Assembly: GCA_030268105.1 (NCBI GenBank)
Contig: BSDZ01000027.1
Span: 561,001 to 625,000, forward strand
DNA length: 64,000 nt
Origin: Volvox africanus
Lineage: Eukaryota > Chlorophyta > Chlorophyceae > Chlamydomonadales > Volvocaceae
Direction: 5' to 3'
Shown one piece after another: positions 20,991-39,600 of this stretch; positions within the stretch are counted from its first letter, which is position 1, and the number at the start of each line of letters is the position of its first letter. Position numbers and translations under genes: made by a program. The notes under the pieces were generated by a model. That model was given only the letters and a program-made list of their open reading frames with translations, was not told the DNA's origin and did no database searches.

Positions 20991-23900
20991 GCAAACTCTA
21001 GCCCGGATTTCCCTTGAAATCTTTAATGTTTTGACATCGAGTCAAATGGGATGAGAAGATTTGATTAATAGTTTTTTCCGGAATCCCCTGTTGGTACAAA
21101 AAAAATTTACCTTAAATATGAATAATATTTTAGGGGTAAATAGGATTAGCAGTTTAGCAGTTGCAGTTTCCGGAGGGGCTGATTCAACTGCTTTGTTGTA
21201 TTTAATAGCAGTGCCGTTAGAAAGTGTACGACATCTAAGGAAGTGTATGACACGTAAAGAAGAAGAGTTTATTGCGAGAAGGAGTTCCCCATTGAGTGTT
21301 TGAGTGTCTTGGAATAGCTTGGGTTCGGTCTCCAACAAACAGCCTGTACAGATAGATTGCGGGTTCGGTGCCGAGGCCTCGAACAGCTTACCGTTCCCAT
21401 CGATGAAGTCGTTGTAGGGGAAAAGGGGATGCCGTGTATCGCAGAAGGGTACGTAATTCGTGCGGCAGTACCTGTGCGGCATCAGAAGATGACAGATAAA
21501 GGTGTTTTTGATTCCTGGACACGCAAGTTTCGCACCCAAGCCTCGATAAAGGCGCTTGATCCGCAAATACAGTCCGATCCATGGCCCCAGTGCTTGTCAT
21601 TTGGTGGGCGCAACCCGCTGATGATGGTCCTCACCTCGCTGGAACCTCTGCGCCCTGAATAGTGCTAAAGCTCCTGCTTCCACGCGTGAGACGGTAAGAT
21701 TTTATGTCCTCGGACCAGGACCGCGGGCCTGGCCCAGCGTGGTTATCAACGTCGGCCATGGAAGGCCGATGATTGAAGAAAGCGGATGTAGTGCGCTAAG
21801 TTATAGAGTTTACTTAGAATACTCAGCTATAGTTTGTTCGATACCTTGCCAGCTATGCAATATTCAGATAGAGCTAGCAGCACGCACGAGGACACTACAA
21901 GCCAAATTTTTGCATCTAAATTTAAGAGAGCGAGTATTATATAACCATGACGAGAATTTTCAAAAATACTATGTGGCCCGTTCTCGAAGTTCCTGAGCTT
22001 GAGGGTGAGGGCGAGAAGCTTCTACCTATTGTTACCCTCGTCTTAAAATGATGCTAGCGTGTTGGTCAATATAAATCATCAAGGTCGCCTGAGAGCGATT
22101 TACCATATTGCTTCAACCACCGTACGTTGGACGAGCAAGTGAAACGACAATTTTTTCATTGAAACTTTGTAAACCCAGATGGCATCATTCGCATACACAT
22201 TTAGCTATTGCACAACAAATTGATTATGTAATATTGTATACCGATACTTGTAGCTTCTGGATGGGGGTATGCGGTTTATACAGAACAATTAATAACTGCT
22301 TCGGCAGATGTTACTGAAGCCAACGTTATATATTTTGATATTGTCACCAAGCACGGCTTAAGGCGATAGACTGGTGACTCAATCTTTTCCTTTTTTTCCC
22401 ATCTGCCGCGTCCCCTGCCCATTCCCATTCCAATCTGCAGCGCACTCCCCGTCTCCATCTATTACTGTTGTAATTAGTGTGTTAGAACAAACCTTTTCGG
22501 TCAGACCTCTATGCTATGCTGAGCTTCGGTATCTTTGTGGTACAATCTGTACTGCAAGACTACCATATTTGTGTCCGACAGAGACACCTATCTTTGGCTG
22601 ATGTGTAACAGTATGTGCTAGTAAGGCTCGAGGAACGTCTCAAGAGCGATATGCACGATAGGTCACACAGCTCAATTTACGTGAATTACAACTCTTCTCC
22701 TATTCATCGTAACTAGTATTTTGTATGAAGCCTTTGTCTCTTGTTCCGGTATAATGTGCATCTTGCAGATGGAACGGCGGTCATGCTGGAGGTCATGCCG
22801 GAGACAAACAAAGCGCAAACAACAACAACAATAATACTTGTTTTACACTCGGCCTATTTGCGCACCTGCACTTCACTCCTATAGCACAAATTGATGATGA
22901 CAGCTGGAGTCACTCCCTTATCACTCCACATCGGCGGTAATTTCGCACATCCAGACATCCTGCTTCCTCGCACTTGGCAGATGGAAATGGCAGATGAACT
23001 ATTAACGCAACGTCGCAGATTGATTTTTGCTTGCTTGCTTGTCGAATTCCAATTCCGCATTGCAACAAGCACCCATATTCTCAACAGACGTTAACACCCG
23101 TCTCTCCGTCCATCCACCAGCCTCATCACTACAGTTTCAACCTGTTTTAACGAATCAAACCAACTGATTACTGACAATTATCAAGACCAAGTTCAACCGA
23201 GAAATTTCGAGAGAAAGTGGGAACGAAATGAGCGGTTCGTCAGTCAGTCAGGATGAGGAATGGAATGCGTGGGGTGGCGATCGCAGCGGCGTCAGCAGTA
23301 GCAGCAGCAGCAGCGGCAATGGAGGCGGGTGCAATTACGTGTATAATATTATCACATGTCAAGAATACGTGTCGTAATACGTCTAGTAGACAACAGAAGC
23401 TACAAATTAAATCGAAGGATACAGACCAGGCAATGGCTGGTAGTTCCCTCCTGCGCTCTTCAGCTTGACCTGAAAACGTGTACCTCACCGTTTCAGACGT
23501 CGTACAGGGGGCCTTGGGCATCAGCGCTTCAGCGGGGCCTCATTTCCGGAAAACGATAACATACGCCGGAGCAAAACCGCAAGAGCACCGTAGTGAACTG
23601 CATAATAAAAATATACCGTATTCCTGCTGCGAAACCCACCGAAGCTCACACAACTTGGGTTTCAGCGATTTCATTAAGTAACACGCTGACGCGGGGTGTT
23701 ACCGTACAGGCTATGTATTCATCCCTCAGCTCCGAGGGACCTTTCCTTTTCGACCTCCCCGCCACCTCCTGCTTCATCCCACATGCCGCTCTCCGAATAC
23801 ATAGAAATTCTGTCAAGTTAAGTCATGCTCCCCCTATGTCGCGTTTATGCTAGCTCAATAAAGCGTTAGCGGAGGAAAGCATCCTCAGCAAGAGCAATGC

Positions 23901-24195
23901 TGGCGGGCTCGTCTCTTTGCAACTGCATGTTTACGTGTAGGCTGTGGTGCCTGCGGCAATCGCACTCGCTAAGAGATCATCCCTAGAAGTACAGGAGGGG
24001 GTAGGGGGGGAAGGGGGGAGATATTTATCTGGTAATAGATCAGTATTTGGTATTGGGAGATATTTTCTAAAGACTTAAGACTTCGGAGCACCGAGTAAAC
24101 AAAAAGCCACGCGGAATCAGCGGTCAAGAGGTGTGTCTATGAGTGTCCATGTGTGTCTGTATTCACACGCTCGCACTCTGTAGTTACCCGAGCAC
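20991..24195. other. AT-rich region with the TilS-like fragment
   Basis: Apart from the fragment at 21061-21210 no gene is recognised. The AT-rich parts at 21760-21990 and 22090-22370 contain short open blocks in shifting frames, for example LAIAQQIDYVILYTD followed one frame over by ANVIYFDIVTKHGLRR. They may be decayed bacterial DNA but match no family I can name. A GCA repeat (23285-23325) and a G-rich run (23995-24020) also lie here. Confidence 0.4.
21061..21210 (+). pseudogene. tilS: Fragment of bacterial-type tRNA(Ile)-lysidine synthase
   Basis: One frame gives a Lys/Asn-rich leader (NPLLVQKKFTLNMNNIL) and then SLAVAVSGGADSTALLYL. The SGGADS P-loop (21169-21186) is the ATP-pyrophosphatase (PP-loop) signature. 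The wording VAVSGGADS-x-ALLYL, about 35 residues from the start, is typical of TilS, which converts the wobble C of tRNA-Ile to lysidine in bacteria and some organelles. After position 21210 the frame continues only as unrelated sequence and stops at 21303. The lysidine-synthase body and C-terminal domain are missing, so this is a truncated remnant. It is clearly more AT-rich than the neighbouring algal exons. Other PP-loop enzymes (TtcA, GMP synthase, ThiI) use different contexts and fit less well. A rickettsial donor is plausible but not shown. Confidence 0.6.
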
Positions 24196-30196
<6,001 letters not shown>

Positions 30197-33100
30197 TTTT
30201 TCCGGAGACCAACGACGATTTCGATACATGATGAGCAATAAAGTTTGCTATATTTTTGTTGTATGTGCTCCGCAATGAGCTGGATCCTGAAAGTTTACGA
30301 TATTGGAGCTGACAGCAACAAACGGAGAGAAGCAAGAAGGAAAGTTTCAAAACATCAAGTAAGTCACAGAATTTACCTTAGTCTTCAATGCGATCAGCAT
30401 GTGTGTATGCAGACAATCAATAGATCCCGTACGTAATCTATGGCGCCAGGGAGTACGTATTATTGTCTCCCTTCTGCACGTTTCTGCTATATTCATCCAG
30501 CTTTGGCTTAATTTACTATCGGTATTAAATGCAAGTCTCAATTACGATGGTTTCCATGGCCCGAGGTTTTTAGGCAGAGGTACAACGCAGTGCGGCTTAG
30601 GATTTGGAAAGAAAGCCTGCATGCTATATTAGGCATTTTTGTAAATGGATGCCTCGGGCAGAAAAGCAAGCGATCGCATGGAATCCTGTCGTTTCTGATG
30701 GAACATGGTAATTGTGCAAGAAATGTGCACACGGAATGGAGGTGGCAAAGGAAAGGATCTATGCAAACGGATGTAATGTGAGTATAAATGTAAATGTTCG
30801 GACGTAACTTTTTCGCATTCAAAAACCAGCACCTGAACTGGTGTGAAGTGTGATATGTTCATGCTCTACACAATTGTGCAAATTTAGTTCTTGTGTATGC
30901 CTACTGGATGGATTTTTTACTAACATCTCATATCCTTAATTATAGATCATTGTACTTCACTAGCTAATGCCAGCTAGGTCCCCCGGTCAAGTTGGGCTCT
31001 ACGTGGGACTATGCGATGCGTGGGATCCCACGTATTGTGGACCTCACAAGCTAAAATGATCTTAACACTAGTCACAATCATGATCTCACATAAATTTCTG
31101 TATACCACAATACGTAGGAAACCAGTATATGTTGGACACTATGTAGAGTGGCATCGACGCAAAGCCACCAAATATACTCCAAGTCATACTGCGTTATTCC
31201 ACTCTTGCTCCATTGCGCGGCATTCTGGCTTACGCTCTGTTATACCGATGATGAATGTATGATTTATAAAGTGCACCTAACGGTGTAATTGTATGTGTGC
31301 CCTTGCATAGTATTCCACAGCGATCGCAACCTCTGCATGATAGAACTTTCGGTAGGACATCGCACGCGCCATTTCAGTTACTAAAAAGGACGGGCAGGCC
31401 CAGAGGGGAGACTATACACCTCTTCCCCGGATGGAAGGTCTAATCATGGCAAGGATGCTTGGCGAAAAATCAAGCAGCAAAGTTCTTTAGGGTTTTAGAA
31501 AATTATGTCTGCTTGCTTTAGGCTCAAGCGAGACAAATCCTCCATCATATCAAGATAGAGTTCCGGGAAGGTACCCATAAAAACGGTTATGTCTCTGGAG
31601 TATCCAAAAGCAAACTGTTACCCCCATTAGCAACTGTCATGGCAAGGGGGGAGGGGAGGAAGGGAAGTGGTGGGGGAGAAGGTGAGACCTTATCTTACGG
31701 GGAACAAAGGGATGAAGGGAGGAAGAGTGGGAGCGAGGGATAAAAGGAAGTGCCGGTATGAGGGGGGTAAGGGAAGTGGTGTTTGATGGAAGGGGGAAGG
31801 GGAGGTGGAGGGGGAGAAAGGCATTGTGCGGAAGCGAGGTCCATCCCATATCGCATCCCTCCCTCCCTCCTCCATCCTTCCCTTCCCCCTTCCCTCCCTC
31901 CTTCCCTCCGCCCCTCCGTCCCTCCGTCCCCCCCTTCCTCCCTTCGTCCGTCTGCCCTTCCCTCCCTCCCCCCTCTCCCTTCGTCCTCCCCTCCCTACGT
32001 CCCTCCCTCCATTCGTCTGTCCGTCCGACGATCCCTGCCTTCCAGCCTCACCTCCTCCTATCCTCTCATCTTCAGACTATGTTTTCAATGCTGGGCTGCT
32101 GGTGGTGGGATGGAGGAGAAAGACCAAGAGAGAGAGGGAAGGCGAGGGAAAGCCCAGTTTAGACCTAGTCTTTCCCTCCCTCCATCCGCCGTTCCCTCCC
32201 TGCCCCTCTCCCCCTTGCCCCCCTCACCACTTTTCTTCCTTCCTATCTTCTTTCCTGCCTTGCCGGACACCCCATTCTCTGTCACTCCCTCCCCCTTCCT
32301 CGTTTGCCTACTCCCGCCTTCTGCCATATGCCAAGCATCCTGGCAGCCACGTTTGGCGGGCTGGCGCCCATGATAATCGTCTTCTCGCTCTGATATGAAG
32401 GCGTCAAACTTGCACTTCGTCTGCCTGTATTATGCATGCAGCGTGTGCCAACGTGGGACGTTCTAGAGAGGAATACGGCTTTTAGGGGACTGCAGTCCAG
32501 ATGGGAAGCAATTGGAAGCAATCAAGTGCCTGCCTGAATGCGGCCCCTATGTGGTATGTGCTGGAAGGGTTTTATGCCTCGGTTGTATGACTGGTCCTCG
32601 CCTTGCACTCCGCGAGGGTCTTTCGTAGTCGGCCCTTCGGGTGTTCGGCAGGGCTAAATGTTTGACAGGCTGAGATTCGCGCACTGCGTGATCTCGGCAC
32701 TCAAGCGTACTCGCAACAAAGGTTAAATGCCATGAGAAATGGTAAAATAACTCCGTACACTGGCACACATGATGCCGTGGTGAAAGGTCGACTGAGGATA
32801 TGCCAAAACGACCGAAAAAACGTGTGGTAAAAGCTGTTGGAGCCTCACATGCATGGACAGGTCCCCCAACATGTTCCTGAACCCCTTGGACGGAACTTGC
32901 CGCCTCGTCCAAGTCCCTTGAGTGGACGAGGGGGGTTAGGGGCCGGCGCCGGGGAACGTGGATAGTGGATGGGATGGCTCCCGGACGGCAGCGAAACGGA
33001 ACACCTTCTTCGTCCTCCACTGCGGGACCCACGTTCCCTTTGGCAAGGCCCTCAGAGCAGCAAGGCGTCTGTAAACAAAGAGGTCATGCACCGTGTTGTC

Positions 33101-33712
33101 GGTATCGTCACCGCCAGGCACCACTTACCGCCGTCCTCTCGTTTCTCCTGCCCCATACACACTACAAGATCGCCTACCGGGGCGATCTACCACAATCCAT
33201 ACATCCAATAAGCACCCCCAGCACCACCGCAAGCCGTCTTTCCGGCCCCAAAGGTTTCCTTCTTAAGGTATGAGCATGAATCTGCTCCTCAACTCCGCCC
33301 CTACTATTCCTCCTCCTCTCCTCCTCCTCCAACAGTACCCTTCACTAAACGCACGCGCTCGTGAACACAACGCGGCGGCCTCTGACGTACCCTTGGAGAC
33401 GCCTGAGAGGCCTGCACCCACTCCAACTGCCTTTCCGGCGGTGTGTGCCTGGCTATCCCTGGACCACATCTACGCTTCCCGCGTGTAGGTTCCTCTTCTT
33501 CCGGGGACGACACTTCTCCCTCCACCGGCATCTCACCCAACCTCCTCAAAACCCGCTACCCACCACCAACACCCTATTATACACACAAAGTAACCAAACG
33601 GCTCCCCTACCCGCAACCCCCAACCCGCAACCCGCTCCCTGTCATCTCCATCACCAATTTCACTTTTTCATTTCGTCCCCCCCTTTCCTTCGCCCCTGCG
33701 TCTCAAGCACTC
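30197..33712. other. Intergenic region, CT-rich
   Basis: No confident gene. 30.2-31.4 kb is AT-rich and probably contains the carboxylesterase promoter. From 31.63 to 32.32 kb the DNA is strongly purine/pyrimidine biased. A - strand open stretch at 32936-33124 (HDLFVYRRLAALRALPKG) has exon-like composition, but no splice-consistent neighbours were found, so it is not called as a gene. The 3' untranslated region of DRC7 must lie just left of 33713. Confidence 0.4.
31858..32050. repeat. Pyrimidine-rich CCCTCC tract
   Basis: About 190 bases of ccctccctcc, ccgtcc and cttcctcc units. A second pyrimidine-rich stretch follows at 32165-32300. They keep open frames by composition alone (Pro/Ser-rich), and these are not genes. 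Confidence 0.85.
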
Positions 33713-36635
33713 TCAGTACACATTTAACAGCGACTGCAGCCGGGAGTCACCGCGCAGCTTGGCATCCAGCTCGTAGTACTTGTGCAGCGCCTGCTCCTCG
33801 TGGCGACGCAGGCGGCGCTCCAGAATGTGGATCCGGAACATGGACTCCTCCGTTTGCCGCTCGTATTCTTCCTCCTCGGTGGCGGTCATTTGGTCGCGGT
33901 CGCGATGGAAGGTCTGTTGTCTCTTGGCCAACGCGGCGGTCTCCTCGTCCAAGCGGGCCTGGAAAAGGCGAGGAAAAGAGGGGCAACAACTGGATTATTA
34001 CGGGATTAAAAAGAACTCAGATAAGGACCGTCCTTGAGAACAATTAAAGTCACATCCCTTCTACCTCTCTCTTTTTCTCTCCCTATCCCTCAGCTCCCCT
34101 CCCTCCCTCCCTCCTGTCCTTCCCTCCTCTCCCCACCTGAATGATGTTGGCTCGTTCGATGAGGCGGTCCTTGAGGGCCTTGAGCGCCTTCTCGCGGACC
34201 TCCAGGGCCTGTGTGCGGGTGAGCTGCTGAGTGCCGAGCAGGGTGGGCAGGAAGGGAGACAGATAGTCGTACGCCGCCTCCGCCGCCTCCTCCTCCTCCT
34301 GAGCGGGCAAGAAGGTAGAGGGGGAACCGGCTTTCGGAGAACCTCAGAACACCGGGGGGTCGGATACACGCATGTCCAGCAACATCGTGTCGGCCTCACG
34401 AAGACAAAGCTGGATGTGCCAGTTTAGCCAATCGAGTTCGGGATCGCAGTTTGGGGTCAAAGCGGCAATCATATTGTTGCGTCAGTGCCAAAGAGAGTCG
34501 GAAAGGAACCACAGCCAGGGATACGCAGCAGAACTACCAGTGAGGTGACCACACGAAGGGATATACCTGGAATGAGAGCTGCAGCACTATCATTACCGGC
34601 ATAAGGCCTCCCCCAGGGCGCGAAGGGACTGCCCCAAGGGACGAGATTCTTAGGTGGTCAAACGCAGTAGTAGCAAGTCAACGTACCTCCTCGCTTTCCT
34701 CCGCCTTAATCCGTACGATGTCGTAGTAGGGCGTCTCCAATGTGATGTTCTGTTCCTGGTTGGTGCGCGTGCGGGTGATTTCGGAGATCTCCCACTCGCT
34801 ATCCCGTACGGATTGGAGGCAGTCCTTCTCCGCTACCAGCAACGCGCTGTACTCCTCCAGAAGTGCTGCAGGTTGCGGCCGGGGCGCCAGGGGGTCCACC
34901 TGCACATCTCAGCAAAGTGGGCGACAGGGAAAGGGCGGGAGACGTCCAGCAAGGAAGCAGCCCAGGTTCCGGTCGGGGGCATTGCTCAAGATGGCCAGAC
35001 GGGATCACGAATGCAAAGAGTCAATGAGAATCAATGAGAGTCAATGACGGGTGGGCAGACGCGGTTCCTGCAGTTAGAGGGGCGATGGGGTAAGAACTTC
35101 GATGCAACGAATCTGTGTAACCAGAGGAAAGTCCATGTGTGCTTTACAGCCCCCAGTCAAGGGGGGAGGACGGGACGGGGAAGTTCTTACCCCACCTCCC
35201 CTCTACCTGCACAAACTGCCTCTGCCCATCCGTCGTGACTCTGGGCCGTCTACAACAGCCCAGACTGGAAATCTTACTTCGATGTATCGTAACCTGGTGT
35301 TACCGGTGTCCGCAACCGCCCCTACCTGCACGATTTGGCTCTGGCCGTCCTTCGTAAACGACCGGCTGGAGTTTGTGATGCGGTTCGTGCCAAAGTGATA
35401 GTCCACCCGCATCCGTCCCTCCGTTAGGTAGTACACGCGCTTGGCCACGTCAGAGTCGGCGTCCAAGGAGGGGTTGCGGGCGAACTTCTCCGTCATCTTG
35501 CGGATAGGCAGCATGCGCTTGTCGCCGCCGCGGTTCTTGGATTTGCGGGTGCGACGGACTGCGTCACTGTGTGTGTATGTGTGTATGCGTATGCGTATAC
35601 ATGCACATGTGTTCATGACAGGAGAAAGGGGACAGAACAGATTATGCAAATACAATCAGAAAATATTGAAGTCAAAAAATATTGGAGTCAAAAAATGTAA
35701 AGATGTTGGGAAAGAGACAGGCGGATGGGCCACTCAGCGCGATGTGTCTCTAACAGACCTCGCCACTACAACAATATTTCGAAGTGACGTCCTGTGCATC
35801 ACCGTGTGTGTATTGAGTTTTGAGGGGTGAGGAGAAGGGAGTAAAAATAAGATTTACTCAGAGGACGCGTACTCGGTATGACCAATATGCACGGTATGGC
35901 GAATACCCCCTCAGCCCCCCTTTCCCAGGATTCAATTTATTCGACTCCCCCCCCCTTTCCTCTCCTTCTCCTCTACCCTTTTCTCCCTCCCCACGACTCC
36001 CTGCTTCCGGGTCGCCACTCACTCCTCCGGATCCCCCTCGCTGGCGGCCTCGGGACCGCCGCCCGCTGCGGCAGCCCCCACGGCCCCTCCGGTGGCGGTG
36101 CTGGCGGCGTCCTCGGTGTAGGTGGCGCTGCGGTAAACTAGCCGGTCGTCGCGACCCACGAAGTGCTCGATAATTTTTCGGTTCTGCGGGTGCGGTGCAG
36201 GGACGGGGTTACAGGTGAGGCCAGGACGCGGAAGGAGGAAGGGAGAAGGAGCGGGAGGGAGAATAATCTTATAGTTGGATCAGTGGCGGCCTAGTGTTGA
36301 GATGAGCGATACATATATAAGAGGAGAATGAGAAGGAAGAAAGAAGTCATACCGCGAGAGGGGCGGTGCGCTATTTTTAACACCTTGACGGGAGGTTGCA
36401 CTTAGGCGGGAGGGCAGGGTGCGGGAGGGCAGGGTGCGGGAGCGCAGGGTGCGGGAGCGCAGGGTGCGGGAGGGAAGGAGGGAGGAGGGAGGGAAGGAGG
36501 GAGGAGGGAGGGAGGCAGGGAGGTTGCGGGAGGGAGGTTGAGGGAGGGGTGAAAGGGAGGTGTTCTAAGAATGATAGTGACGACGAACATGACCCTTCGG
36601 ATCCGGCGCATGTAACCAGGAATGACCACCGGGGG

Positions 36636-36675
<40 letters not shown>

Positions 36676-39600
36676 GTACGGTGTGTTGGGTTGGCTTTGC
36701 ACATTCACATGTCTGGTATGATGTTAAGGTAGGGTGCTCATCATATACTCATCCCATCTCTATCTTGGCAGAGACCCCGCCTAGTACCTACTACCGTTTA
36801 GCCCTTCCGGATCTCCTTCCTGCTATTCGTACGGCCTTACGCACGACACGTTCCGTACCTCGAGCTCCTCCCGCTTCTCCAACCCATCCAATCGCGCCGC
36901 CGCGTAGAAGTTGAACACTCGGCGGTCGTTCTTTACTGTGAGGATGTCTTTTAGCGCAAATGCACTGCCACGGTCAAATAGTTCGATGGTGGTATCCTGG
37001 TGGTTGGTGGGTTGGTTAATGAGTCACTGGTTAGTTCGTCATCAGTTACAATAGGCTAGACGGTTATTGGTTAGATTGCTGGTTGTCTAACTATGTAGAA
37101 GAGTGCAGTTATCAAACCATGGGAACAAGCGCAAATCGCAATCGGCGATGTTTCCGATGATCTAACTTCTCCAAATGAATAAAATTAAAGATTCGAAATA
37201 AATGTTGTTAAAATTAAGGTTGTCCTAAGTCCATTTTTATTAATGTTCTGGAGTGTCCCGCCACAATCCCACCTTCTGCGGGTACACTCGACGCTCTCGC
37301 AGCTTGTCTCTCCGTCGGGTGAAGGTCTCCCGAATTTCAGTCACGATCGTCCGGTCATCATCGCCGTACAGTACCAGGCGTTCCACCATGCCGTCCCAGC
37401 GACTGCAATCTCCGAAGCGAGCGAAGATTTCGTGCTGGCAGCGCCGGTAGAGAGTCAGCTTGGAGCCCTAAAGCACAAAAGATGGGAGAGAGAGGGGTGG
37501 GTGGTCCACGGTAAAGGGTAGTTGGTCCAGAGATGTGTGGGCTCGCTGTCCCGAACATTCGAGTTTGTTTTCCCTTCCTCAGCCTTTAAAGCGGCTGTTG
37601 ATTCCCATGCCCGAGTACGTTGTTGGCCATGTCACCAAAGCCCATACACACGTACACATACACTCACGAATCCGAACCCACCCTTGGGCACCGCATATCG
37701 AAAGCATCCCGCGGAATCGTCAGCTTGAGCACCCAGCTAGGTGGAATATCCGGCACCACATCCGCCTCGCCGCCATCGCCATCGTCTCCCATCGCCCCGC
37801 CGCCATCGGCGTGAGCCTCCGCTGTTCGCGGCGGTGTGTCGGTTGCGCCGCCGCCGCCGCCCGGTGTCGTCAATTTATTTCGCTGCGCCATTCGTTGTGC
37901 GATGCTCATTCCCCCAACGCCTTGTAGACGCGAGGAGCCTCCCCCGACTTTGCCGGACTTCAGCGCCAGGCCTGCAGAATTGCCGCCACGGACCGAGTCA
38001 TTTCGGTGCACCCTGCTCGTCCCGCCTTCCGCCCGGGCCACTTCTGACTCCTCCGTAGCGCCCTCGCTGCGACTCTGTAGCAGCGGGCCAAGCGGGGTGG
38101 GGTCAGGTAAGAGCTGTAGCGATGCGAGACGACAACCAGTGACCTTTGGCTAAGGCAACGAAATCAAACAAGCAAACGCGGGGTTGGTCCTTTTCTTCCC
38201 TGTCTTCCTTAGCGCACTCCTAAGCCCAATCCCATCACTCACCCTCATTCCCCGCTCCTCGAATACGGGCTCCCACTTCGAAGGGTCATTCAGATCATAA
38301 GAGATGTCCCTGGCGAGGCAGCGGCCACGGAGGCAGGGGCAGGGCCAGGGACAGAGGGGTAACATAAAACACCGATCCACTGAAAAGGCACCACCTGACA
38401 CTGCGGCTGAGACACACAACAAGCAGCCAAGCAATCTTGAGCTATCTTGGGCCATAATAAGCTACTCAGGTAGGGCGCCTTTTCCTCGACGCATTTTGGC
38501 GCGCTTTTAGCACACTTACTACGGCTTTGCCCAGCTCCCCCAAACTCCGCTTCACTTGCCTCGGGTCCGCGCGAGAGTCGCTGTGAGGCTGCGGCTGCTG
38601 TAAGCACACCCAAAAGTTTCGTTGATTCCACAGCATCTCGATTCCTTTATATGGGCTGTCGTGCAGCGGGTACTTGCGTCCTGTCGAGGGCTCGATGAAC
38701 ATGGCCTCCGACACGTCGCGCTTTCCCGGAAGTACCATGACCCACGCATGGACGTATTTGCAGATCCCGGCGTCATGGTCTTCGGCCAGGGGATCTCCAC
38801 CAGCGCCGTCGACGGCACCGGTGGGATCGGCGGCCGCCGCGGCAGCCATGGGATCTCCGACGGCCTCATCGTCGGGGTTGTTGCCGAGATCTCCGGTAGG
38901 CGCGATGCCTCCACGGTCCGGGGTTGCCGCGGGGGAGCCGGGTACCTCTGCCTGGGCCTGAAGGTGTGGTATGAGAGCTGGGAAGTCATGGAAATTGTCG
39001 AGTGGCGGTGGCGGCGATGGAGGAGGACGAGCACATACACACACTGTCTCTTTCGCAACCCCGCACATTCATACCTCGATACACATGCATAAAAACTAAT
39101 CCTGGTGATGGGTGCTGAACCCCCTACCTGCCGGAAAATCACTCATTTCGGAGAAGCCAACTTCCTAGGGGTGAACGGATGAGGGTGCCCCCAAATGCTG
39201 GGGAAGGTAGGGATTGCCAGGTAGTGGCCACGGGTGAAGCGGGAAACCCCTATCCCACACACATACGCATGCATACACACAGTCATACCTTGAGGATTTT
39301 GCTCTTCAGTGATGCCAGCGGCTTGATGTTGTATCGCGGCGCCCTGGCCTCCGGAGTGGCCCCCACCAGCGCACCTACGGGCACTGGCGGGTTGGTGTTG
39401 GAGCCATCGACACGGCGTTCACGGGCGGCGCCACTGGCGGACCGCCCACCGGTCGCGGAGTCAGAACCCTGCGACGGTGGTGGCGTGATGGGCTAAGACG
39501 GAGGGGGAACAAGGGACCCAAGGGCGACAATCCATCCGAATGTGGCGGGGAATGTGGAAAGGAGGGAAGGGAAAGAGCGCCACGGGGAAGGAGGGAGGAG

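Noticed and set aside
23253..23468. Ala-rich frame at the GCA repeat
   Set aside because: Follows from the trinucleotide repeat; no domain and no splice context.
31758..32398. Overlapping Pro/Ser-rich open frames of up to about 200 codons
   Set aside because: They arise from the CCCTCC tract, are open in several frames at once, and show no splice or domain support.
32936..33124. - strand stretch with exon-like composition just downstream of DRC7
   Set aside because: No start, no convincing splice partners and no recognised family; noted only in the intergenic entry.
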